DNA of 64,000 bases from Branchiibius hedensis (GTDB lineage: Bacteria > Actinomycetota > Actinomycetes > Actinomycetales > Dermatophilaceae): contig NZ_UESZ01000001.1 in the NCBI RefSeq assembly GCF_900108585.1, forward strand, positions 1,364,001 through 1,428,000, in the 5' to 3' direction. A model generated the notes under the pieces. It made no database searches, was not told the origin of the DNA, and saw nothing but the letters and a program-made list of their open reading frames with translations. Shown here piece by piece: positions 47,601-54,073 of this stretch. Made by a program: the position numbers and the translations under genes. How positions within the stretch are numbered: position 1 is the stretch's first letter; every line of letters begins with the position of its first letter.

Positions 47601-48762
47601 ACGCTCCCGCACCCAACGCCATGGCGAAGGCCAGGGCGAGCACCGCGCCGACTTTGTTGGTGGTCCGGAACGCCGACAACGCAGGTACGGCGAGCGCCCG
47701 GCTCAGCAGCGCACCGAACGGAGAGGCCGGCTGGGTTCCGGGATACGCACCCACCATGACCACGGCCGCCACCGCGATGGCCCCGGTCGCGAACCACCGC
47801 GCCATCCCCCGCGACCACCGCAGGCTCACCAAGGCCAGCGCCGGCCAGACGATCGTCAGCAGCATGATCAGCGGACTGGTGACGTAGGCGGTGTACTGCG
47901 GGATCCACGCGCCGTCGGCGTCGAAACCGTAGAGCGGCCACAACCCCATGCCGCGCAGCACCTCCGGGTAGGAGGACACCTTCGCGATGCCGTCGATCGT
48001 TTCCGAGGCCGCGGTGATCGATGCCCCGGTCGCGGACGCCGACATTGCCGGAACCAGCCAGTAGGCGGAGACACCGATCACGAACAGAGCGCAGCGCAGC
48101 ACGGTCAGCGCGATCCGGCCCCAGCCGATCTGCCACTGCCACCGCGCAAACACGATGAGCGGCAGCAACGCCAACAGTTGCAGGACCGGCACCACGCCGG
48201 CGTTCATCCCGCTCATCGCGAAGAAGCACAGCCCGAACAGTCCGGCCCAGGCCAACCTGCCCCACCTGGTCTCGGCCCGCAGCGCCCGCAGGAAACACAG
48301 CAACTGCCACGGCAGGAAGGCCAGCGGCAGCGCGATCGCCAGGGTCGACCCGGCCTGCACCGTATAGGGGTTGGCGAGGTACAGGACACCGGCGGCCAGT
48401 GCCGCCCACCGGCTGATTCTGGGGCTCAATTCCCGCAGCAGCCGGTTGGCGCCCCAGGCGGCAATCAGCCACAGCCCCAGGTGGAACACCTTGAAGGTCC
48501 ATTCCGGCGACAAACCGATCGTGCGCAACACGCCGGTCACGGCCAGCACCGGTACGACGCCGACGTTGAAGTTCGGGGAGCCGAGGAAGGGAGAGGAGAT
48601 CCACGCGCTGAGGTAACTGCCCGCCGTACGCCACGGATCCAGGTAGATCTCCGGCTTGATGTCGGTGTTGAACGTGCCCAACCCGTTCAGAAAGACGATC
48701 GCGGCGAGCACGATGGTCCCGACCCCGACGGCGAACCGGTACGGGTTCAACACACGTCGCAC
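44647..48762 (-). CDS. AftD-like (DUF3367) giant membrane glycosyltransferase 2 with discoidin-like domains
   Basis: The largest protein in the window, 1371 residues from GTG 48762. Residues ~1-450 contain 10-12 membrane segments and the GT-C loop after TM1 with acids in FNTDIKPEIYLDPWR; the extracytoplasmic part carries at least two F5/8 type C-like (discoidin) segments, beginning AVDGNPQTAWLFGDF and AADGSSATAWVPAS, each followed by beta-strand repeats; two or three helices lie near the C-terminus. This is the AftD plan (GT-C plus carbohydrate-binding modules). The GTG at 48762 is chosen since the longer frame (to 48828) would put a palindromic operator inside the gene. First gene of a run of four, all overlapping. 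Confidence 0.75.
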   Translation of the reverse strand: MRRVLNPYRFAVGVGTIVLAAIVFLNGLGTFNTDIKPEIYLDPWRTAGSYLSAWISSPFLGSPNFNVGVVPVLAVTGVLRTIGLSPEWTFKVFHLGLWLIAAWGANRLLRELSPRISRWAALAAGVLYLANPYTVQAGSTLAIALPLAFLPWQLLCFLRALRAETRWGRLAWAGLFGLCFFAMSGMNAGVVPVLQLLALLPLIVFARWQWQIGWGRIALTVLRCALFVIGVSAYWLVPAMSASATGASITAASETIDGIAKVSSYPEVLRGMGLWPLYGFDADGAWIPQYTAYVTSPLIMLLTIVWPALALVSLRWSRGMARWFATGAIAVAAVVMVGAYPGTQPASPFGALLSRALAVPALSAFRTTNKVGAVLALAFAMALGAGAWALAHRLRSLPAIAPMVGAGALALVTAWTLPAVTGNLYISPLDIPDYWNQAAAAADAGNPDSAVLMLPGQVSARYRWSTNRPDDLANALFTRNVIIPYTTPNASAPAANYLAALDDTLQSGTAPTDFVSTAARYLGVDKVLLRHDIDWQTDGGASPLQTAATLDDDQGLTGERNFGEPGEYLFAGASDVDEQTAKLTPLQLFSVKDSRTTLRAESAQGSLLVAGDGWAIPQLSAAGELRTTPSFEYAAGLSTQQFQHRLATTGRLVLTDTNARRDTLTSRLTNGQGALLAADEPLDVTRTLGTNTDDQTVLVRSGARVTASSYGGAFVGMPYAVPENAVDGNPQTAWLFGDFGRADGQWLQIALPQQEDLHTIKIAQVSGDAGLRIDKVTVQAGSVRRTVSLPDSGYGTVDLGGVRASTVRITIDSTRGSGFNVVGIRDVELGGAVAVRAARTPLTFSTTYAALDSAGRREFDATPLDVLLTRVRGTAAGNDDPETGLQRIVTLPDARTFSATATIRVTNAQERQRLDDDLAGYATDVRVTASGSAFDQAGLRPSQAADGSSATAWVPASTSSGVTSLVGAWWQIDTARRPIRTVTIDQQRGAGDDTGVSTRWADRVAVLVDGKQVATATLKHDGTTTIPIPGNVQGSSVRVRILTDSGAPAGPAARFAAIDTGATVHAGSGATAPDPCRSVTTVDGTSLTMRPATDAVSASGSTWRLCDPTVALTAGQHTIAPVQNYVLDSLRLRDQQTVRTAAGITPSQQIIRNDATHKTIAVHGQGTVNVLIGQSYDSRWTATANGKSLGAPQVIDGYSTGWRVTTSGDTIVDIHYAPQTSANLALAGSAGFLLAALLLASRRSRLFALAAVPDGTWRAPSLTSRRRWLLAGALVVVSGFFVGVPGLVAAVGTIAAVRIWRLPGRVLQWAGAAAIGCSMVVYLVVLGDARGTQNATAVGSHLWPHYLAGAGLVVALAGTLRTLWRDGDEDD

Positions 48763-48779
48763 GGTGAACGAAGCTCCAG

Positions 48780-48805
48780 ATATTGGCGGACAGTCGCGCC
48801 AATAT
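48780..48805. promoter_or_regulatory. Palindrome between AftD-like gene 2 and the flippase gene, probable operator
   Basis: ATATTGGCG (48780-48788) and CGCCAATAT (48797-48805), perfect 9-bp arms separated by eight bases (GACAGTCG). It lies in the 67 bases between the divergent starts at 48762 (minus) and 48830 (plus), and its right arm overlaps a TATAAC that could be a -10 element. A two-turn dyad suits a dimeric repressor or activator. Confidence 0.6.
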
Positions 48806-48829
48806 AACCCGGGAGTAACCTGCATCACT

Positions 48830-50044
48830 GTGCCCCGTCGCGATGTAGCCGAACCCCCGGCGCCCGCACCGGTCGTGCCAGGTCGCGGGATGAGTGCGGC
48901 GCTCGGTGTCGCGATGGGCGTGGCGAACGCAGTCGGTTACCTGGTGGTGCTGCTGCTGTCCCGATCCCTGGGTGCGGCCGATTTCGGCGGGTACAGCGCC
49001 CTCAGTGCGTACGGCGTCCTCCTGTCCATCCCCGCCGGCGCCTTCCAGGTCATCGTTGCTCGTCGCATCGCGGTCAACCGGATCGGCGAGATCACCTCGG
49101 GGCTGCGGGCCACGCTGCTGCTGTCCGCTCTCGCCAGCGTCATCACCGTCGCCCTTGCGCCCGTGCTGGCTGGGGTGTTCCATCTCTCGTCGGTGTGGGC
49201 CGTGGTGCTGCTGGCCGCGATGCTGCCGGGGATGCTGATCACCGGCTGTTTGCAAGGAATCCTGCTCGGCAGTCACCGCCTGCCCGCCCTCGCGTTGCTC
49301 TACGTCGCGACAGCGGTCACCCGGCTGATCGCGGCCTTCGTCGCCGCAGCGGCGCGCACGGACGTCACCGGGGTCATGGCGGCGATGCTGATCGCCAACG
49401 TCCTGACCGTCCTGATCGGTGCCTGGCTGTGCCGGCGCGAGTTGCGCGCGCTACCGGCCACCGGCCACGGCCTGGTCACCGAGATGCTGCGCTCCAACAG
49501 TTCCCTCGCCGCCTTCATCGCGCTGACCAACGTCGACGTCCTGCTGGCCCGACACTTCCTGAGCCCCCACGAGTCGGGTGGCTACGCGCTGGCGTCCACC
49601 TTCGCGCGGGCGATCTTCTGGGGCACCCAGTTCATCGCGTTGATCGTGGTCCCCCGCATGCATCGCGTCGATGCCACCCGCGCCCTCCTGCGGGCCACCG
49701 GTCTGGTGGTCCTGATCGGCCTGACCGGGTTTGCCATCGTGGCGATCAACCCGCGCTTCTGGGTCACGGCGGCCGGCGGCCAGGAGTACGCCGAGTACGG
49801 ACCCCTCGCCCTGGCCTGCGTCCTGTTGGGGATCGCCTGGGCCCTGGCCCAGGTGTGGTTGTTCTCCGAGATGAGCCGGGGCCGTGCAGCCCTCGGTGCC
49901 CTCACCTGGTTGGTGACCGCCGGACAGATCGCGGTGATCTCGCTGTGGATGCACGGCTCAGGTGCCCAGATCGCGTTGGTGTGCGGCGTGGGCGCCGGCA
50001 TCATCGCCGTCGCCGGCCTGGTGGACCTGCGACTGCGGCGATGA
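48830..50044 (+). CDS. Polysaccharide flippase (Wzx/MATE-MVF superfamily)
   Basis: A 404-residue inner membrane protein with 11-12 hydrophobic segments and typical MVF/polysaccharide transporter motifs: ALGVAMGVANAVGYLVVLLL, RSLGAADFGGYSALSAYG in the first helices, and LARHFLSPHESGGYALASTF in the middle. It would turn the undecaprenyl-linked glycan to the outer face of the membrane. GTG 48830 is the start; GGGAG lies 14 bases upstream. No Wzy polymerase is recognisable nearby; the GT-C proteins could extend the chain on the outside. It ends 18 bases from the convergent methyltransferase. Confidence 0.85.
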   Translation: MPRRDVAEPPAPAPVVPGRGMSAALGVAMGVANAVGYLVVLLLSRSLGAADFGGYSALSAYGVLLSIPAGAFQVIVARRIAVNRIGEITSGLRATLLLSALASVITVALAPVLAGVFHLSSVWAVVLLAAMLPGMLITGCLQGILLGSHRLPALALLYVATAVTRLIAAFVAAAARTDVTGVMAAMLIANVLTVLIGAWLCRRELRALPATGHGLVTEMLRSNSSLAAFIALTNVDVLLARHFLSPHESGGYALASTFARAIFWGTQFIALIVVPRMHRVDATRALLRATGLVVLIGLTGFAIVAINPRFWVTAAGGQEYAEYGPLALACVLLGIAWALAQVWLFSEMSRGRAALGALTWLVTAGQIAVISLWMHGSGAQIALVCGVGAGIIAVAGLVDLRLRR

Positions 50045-50062
50045 ACCAGCGGGAGCTTGGGG

Positions 50063-50899
50063 TCAGTCGATTTTGCGCGAGCGGCCCATCACCCAGCGCG
50101 CCGCTTCCTTAGCCGGCCCGGGGAACCGTGCGGCGGCCTTCCAGGCGACGCTGTTGAGGCGGTCCTGCACATGTGCCTGGTAGTAGCGCAGCACCTCGTC
50201 GGTGCGGCCGAGCGTGCGCCGCGCGCCCGGTGGACGACGATAGACCAGCGCATGCAGTCCGTTGGCCCACAGCGGGTCGTCGGCCTCCCGAGCATCCCAG
50301 CGTTCCACGACCTGCCAGCCGCTGTGCCGCTTGATGAACTGATGGTGGGCACGCTGGACCACCGGCCAGGTGGCGTCGTCGACCAGTACCAGGGCCTCGT
50401 CGGCCAGCAGCGGCTCGACGACGGCCAGCGCCAGATAGTGCGACAGCAGGGTGTGTTCGCCGTCGTAGAAGTAGACCCCGACCGGGTCGGGCAGCAGCCC
50501 CGGCTCGGCCATCAGCTTGAAGCAGTCACCTTCGAGCAGGGTCACGTCGGCCGAACCGGCCCACCGCGCCAGGTTGGCCTCGAGCTCGGCCCGCGCCTCC
50601 TGCCCAGCCATCCCGAATTCCAGGAAGTTCTCCATCGCGAAGAATTTCTGGTCCGTGGCATCCTGCACGGTCGCACACAACGAGCGACCCTTGAAGGTGC
50701 CTACCTCCAGGTAGACCTCGTCGGGCGGCAACAGGCTCGCCGCCCGGTGCAGCACCGCCAACTCATTCGGCCCGGTGAAACCCGTCACCGCTTCCGGACC
50801 GTCGACAAAGCCCTGCCAGCGTGCATCCGCGGGCGGTGTGCTGCGCGGGTCACCCTGGAAGAGGGACGGAACGCTGGCGAGAAATGCCTGGGTGTCCAC
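50063..50899 (-). CDS. Class I SAM-dependent methyltransferase (Methyltransf_24 type)
   Basis: A 278-residue protein. AdoMet motif I is YLEVGTFKGRSLCA, followed by LEGDCFKLMA and VYFYDGEHTLLSHYLAL, a pattern of Methyltransf_24 proteins acting on surface glycans and rhamnosyl residues. It ends in a basic tail (VMGRSRKID). Its GTG start (50899) immediately follows the stop of the small membrane protein gene upstream (50900), so the two are coupled. A likely O-methylating step of the cluster glycan. Confidence 0.8.
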   Translation of the reverse strand: MDTQAFLASVPSLFQGDPRSTPPADARWQGFVDGPEAVTGFTGPNELAVLHRAASLLPPDEVYLEVGTFKGRSLCATVQDATDQKFFAMENFLEFGMAGQEARAELEANLARWAGSADVTLLEGDCFKLMAEPGLLPDPVGVYFYDGEHTLLSHYLALAVVEPLLADEALVLVDDATWPVVQRAHHQFIKRHSGWQVVERWDAREADDPLWANGLHALVYRRPPGARRTLGRTDEVLRYYQAHVQDRLNSVAWKAAARFPGPAKEAARWVMGRSRKID

Positions 50900-51376
50900 T
50901 CAGCTGCGTCCCGTCGTACTCGACTCGTCACCATCACCGTCACCGGCGGGTGTGGCGACGACATCGGTGGCCTGGTCGCTGTCCTGCGGAGAGCCGCCGT
51001 CCCGGCCGCGCCGGAATTGGCCGTCCTCACTGATGTAGCCGCGTGAGCGGCGCGGGACGGCCCTGCGCTCGATCCCGAACAGGAGCACACCGACGACCGC
51101 ACTAATCAACGCCAGAGCTACAAAGAGATAGGCCCGGAACAGTCCGATATCGGTGAGGTTGGCGCAGACGTTGCGTTGGAACTCCTGATCGGGCGGACTG
51201 GAGGCGGATCCACAGGAGAACACCGCTCCGGTCTGAGTGCGGACCGACATCGGGACAGCGTAGAAATAGACCGCAACGGCAAGGGCGGCCAAGGCAAGCA
51301 GAATGCAGACTTTGGACCCAGTACGCAGGCTGACGGCGGTGCGGGTCGCATCGGGTGACGCGGATTGATCGGACAT
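50900..51376 (-). CDS. Small membrane protein with two helices, unknown function
   Basis: A 158-residue protein with two membrane segments (VCILLALAALAVAVYFYAV and YLFVALALISAVVGVLLFGI) and, between them, an extracytoplasmic loop of about 40 residues with two cysteines (FSCGSAS, NVCANL) that could form a disulfide. The last ~50 residues are a disordered Gly/Asp/Ser-rich cytoplasmic tail. I do not recognise a family. It starts at ATG 51376, overlapping the start region of the divergent acyltransferase gene, and is followed without gap by the methyltransferase. Confidence 0.6.
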   Translation of the reverse strand: MSDQSASPDATRTAVSLRTGSKVCILLALAALAVAVYFYAVPMSVRTQTGAVFSCGSASSPPDQEFQRNVCANLTDIGLFRAYLFVALALISAVVGVLLFGIERRAVPRRSRGYISEDGQFRRGRDGGSPQDSDQATDVVATPAGDGDGDESSTTGRS

Positions 51377-51395
51377 GGTCCCTTACCCTAGTGGC

Positions 51396-53345
51396 GTGCA
51401 ACACAGGGCCGATCGGCAGCCACATCGGTCACTTCGCTATCGGCCCGCGCTAGACGGTATCCGCGGGGTGGCAGTCCTCGCAGTGGTTGTTTACCACCTG
51501 AACAACCGGTGGTTGCCGGGCGGCTGGCTGGGCGTCGACGTGTTCTTCGTTCTGTCCGGGTTCCTGATCTGTTCACTGCTGCTGGCGGAGTACCGCAGAC
51601 GACAATCGATCGACCTGATCGGATTCTGGTTGGCACGAGCCCGTCGCTTGCTGCCGGGCTTACTTCTTGTCGTGGCGGCCGTCCTCGTCTTGAGTCGTCT
51701 ATGGGCCGAGCCATCCCGACGCGTACCCATCGCCTGGGACGGCCTCGCGACCGTGCTCTACGTCTCCAACTGGCGCCTTCTCCTGTCCGATGACGCCTAC
51801 TTCGGAAGTACCCTCGGAATGCCCTCGCCGTTGCGCCATACCTGGTCATTGGCCATCGAGGAGCAGTTCTACCTGGTGTTCCCCCTTCTGCTGGTGGCCA
51901 TCCTCGCGGTGACCTGGCGGCTGAGTCCTCGCAGGCCGCGGCTGCCTGCGACGGCGGTCTTCGTCGTCTTGGCGACAGCATCCGCGGTATGGATGGCTGT
52001 GCAGTATGTTCCCGGCACCGAGCCCACTCGCGTCTACTACTCGACGGCCACCCGTGCCTTTGAGTTGTTGATCGGCGCCGTCGCGGGAATCTGGTGGGGA
52101 CCGCACGAGTTCGGTCGTCGCTCCGGGGCCAGCACTATGCCCCGCCGGGTAGACCCCTGGTTGGGTCGGATAGGCATTCTGGCCGCGATCCTGGTGCTCT
52201 CAGCCTTCGCCCTTGCGGACGAGACCGCGACGTGGATATTCCGCGGCGGCCTGGTACTTCTGTGCCTGCTCATCGTTTTCCCGGTCAGTGCAGGCGCCGC
52301 AGTACTGTCCACCCCGATTCAACGGGCGCTTGCCTTCGAGCCGCTGCGCTGGCTGGGGACTGTCAGCTACTCCCTTTATCTATGGCATTGGCCCGTGATC
52401 GTCTTCCTCACCCGCGATCGGCTGGGGCTCCCACCGCTGGTCGTTGCCATCATCCAGTTCTCCTTGTCGCTCGCTATCGCCTACTGCAGCTACCGATTCA
52501 TCGAGCAACCGATCAGAAAAGGTGGCCTGCGAGCATTGGTACCCGCGCAGCCCCAGATCGGTCGGGTCATTGCCTGGTGCTCGGTTCCCGCCCTTGCTAT
52601 CGGCATGGTGGCGCTTGGCCGCAGTAGCAGTGACGCCCTCGCAGTCTCGGGACCGCAGATCACGTACACCAAGCCGGCGCCGCCAGCCAGCGGACCGCCC
52701 GTGCGCGTCAGCGTGATCGGCAACTCCGTGCCGTACAGCCTCTATGTGTACTTTCCCGCTGGCCAGATCCCGACGCTCACCGTGCAGGCCGTGAGCAATT
52801 TCGGCTGCGAGCCGTGGGCCGGGAAGCGGATCATCGACGGATCGGTCCAACCGGCGCTTGCGGAGTGCCCCCAATGGCAAAACACCTGGCCGGACCAACT
52901 AGCAGCGCAGAACCCGCAAACGGTGATCTATCCGGTCTCCCAGGCCTTCGTCAACGACTTCCAGGTCGATGGCCACCCGGTGGATTTCGGGACGCCTGCT
53001 CACGACGCATTCATCAAGTCCTCGCTTGACCACGTGGCTTCGGGAGCGGCGCACGCTGGAGCGCACCGGTTCGTCCTGCTGAACCTCTCGTGTCACCGCA
53101 TGCCGAATGCTTCGGGAAACTCGGAACTCACCGCAGTGAATGACGATGCCAAGGTGCAGCACGTGAACTCCGTTGCCGCCACCTGGGCCCGGCAGCATGA
53201 CGTACAGGTGCTCGACCTCTATACGTTCCTGTGCTCCGACGGGTACCGCGACGTGATCAACGGCCAACCGTTGTGGCAAGACGGTTTGCACTTCACTGCC
53301 CAGTCGGCGCCCATCGTATGGCGCTGGATCGCCAACCAACTGTGA
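51396..53345 (+). CDS. Membrane O-acyltransferase with C-terminal SGNH domain (OafA-like)
   Basis: A 649-residue two-domain enzyme. The first ~380 residues are an acyltransferase-3 domain with about ten helices (LDGIRGVAVLAVVVYHLNN, GGWLGVDVFFVLSGFLICSLL, LARARRLLPGL, HTWSLAIEEQFYLVFPL). The C-terminal ~220 residues are extracytoplasmic and SGNH-like: VSVIGNSVPYSL carries a GNS motif and QDGLHFTAQ the Asp-X-X-His pair. Such fused proteins O-acetylate surface glycans or peptidoglycan, the SGNH domain receiving the acetyl group. GTG 51396 is the likely start; an ATG at 51375 overlaps the divergent gene. GTGA overlap with the nucleotidyltransferase that follows. Confidence 0.86.
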   Translation: MQHRADRQPHRSLRYRPALDGIRGVAVLAVVVYHLNNRWLPGGWLGVDVFFVLSGFLICSLLLAEYRRRQSIDLIGFWLARARRLLPGLLLVVAAVLVLSRLWAEPSRRVPIAWDGLATVLYVSNWRLLLSDDAYFGSTLGMPSPLRHTWSLAIEEQFYLVFPLLLVAILAVTWRLSPRRPRLPATAVFVVLATASAVWMAVQYVPGTEPTRVYYSTATRAFELLIGAVAGIWWGPHEFGRRSGASTMPRRVDPWLGRIGILAAILVLSAFALADETATWIFRGGLVLLCLLIVFPVSAGAAVLSTPIQRALAFEPLRWLGTVSYSLYLWHWPVIVFLTRDRLGLPPLVVAIIQFSLSLAIAYCSYRFIEQPIRKGGLRALVPAQPQIGRVIAWCSVPALAIGMVALGRSSSDALAVSGPQITYTKPAPPASGPPVRVSVIGNSVPYSLYVYFPAGQIPTLTVQAVSNFGCEPWAGKRIIDGSVQPALAECPQWQNTWPDQLAAQNPQTVIYPVSQAFVNDFQVDGHPVDFGTPAHDAFIKSSLDHVASGAAHAGAHRFVLLNLSCHRMPNASGNSELTAVNDDAKVQHVNSVAATWARQHDVQVLDLYTFLCSDGYRDVINGQPLWQDGLHFTAQSAPIVWRWIANQL

Positions 53346-54064
53346 CCATCGCCGTCCTGCTCGCCGGCGGCCGAGGCACTCGCCTGGCGCCGTTCACCGA
53401 CGACTGCCCCAAACCGCTGTTACCGATGCACGGCGAGCCCATGATCGCCCAACCGCTTCGTCGCCTGGCCGCCGCAGGAATCCGCGACATCGTGATCAGC
53501 ACCGGATATCTCGCCGGCCAGTTCCCGGCGACCCTGGGGGACGGCAGCACGTACGGCGTTCGGTTGAGTTACACCGTCGAGGAAGTCCCGCGCGGTACGG
53601 GCGGTGCCCTCGCTGAACTCAAGGCCACCGACCATCCGGTGCTCGTGCTGAACGCCGACGAGCACGGCAGCCACGACTTGGTTACCCAACTGGCGGTGAC
53701 TGCTGAGCGCGCCTGGGACGGGAGCCTGCACGTGCGCACGGTCCCTGATCGTCGCGCGTTCGGTGCCGTCGAGGTCGGTCACGGCGATGCGGTGATCTCG
53801 TTCGTCGAAAAACCTGTCGCTGGTGGCCCTGGGCTAGCGAATGCTGGCTGCTACGTCTTCAATCCGACTGCTGTGCAACGGATCCGTGGGTACATTCGTC
53901 AGGCTCGCGACGCTGATCCGTCGGGGTGGTCGCTCAGCCTGGAGCGCGACGTTCTCCCCCGCTTGATCAGCGAAGGCACCCGGCTGCTCGCCGTCGTGGA
54001 CGAGTCGCCCGGGGTGGACCTGGGTGCGATCGAGGCCTACCGCGCCGCTGGCGGTGATCTGTGA
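53342..54064 (+). CDS. Sugar-1-phosphate nucleotidyltransferase (candidate heptose-1-phosphate guanylyltransferase)
   Basis: A 240-residue nucleotidyltransferase: VLLAGGRGTRLAPFTDDCPKPLLPM is the pyrophosphorylase signature with the nucleotide-binding loop and the catalytic Lys. GTGGALAEL and VLNADEHGSHDL (with the metal-binding Asp region), EKPVAGGPGLANAGCYVF follow. It belongs with HddC/RmlA/ManC-type proteins of single-domain length. Given hddA, gmhA and gmhB in the same region, it may make GDP-heptose (HddC step), but GDP-mannose or dTDP/UDP-sugar formation cannot be excluded by sequence. Coupled to the SGNH acyltransferase; ends nine bases from the convergent polA stop. Confidence 0.75.
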   Translation: MTIAVLLAGGRGTRLAPFTDDCPKPLLPMHGEPMIAQPLRRLAAAGIRDIVISTGYLAGQFPATLGDGSTYGVRLSYTVEEVPRGTGGALAELKATDHPVLVLNADEHGSHDLVTQLAVTAERAWDGSLHVRTVPDRRAFGAVEVGHGDAVISFVEKPVAGGPGLANAGCYVFNPTAVQRIRGYIRQARDADPSGWSLSLERDVLPRLISEGTRLLAVVDESPGVDLGAIEAYRAAGGDL

Positions 54065-54073
54065 CGACTGCGT

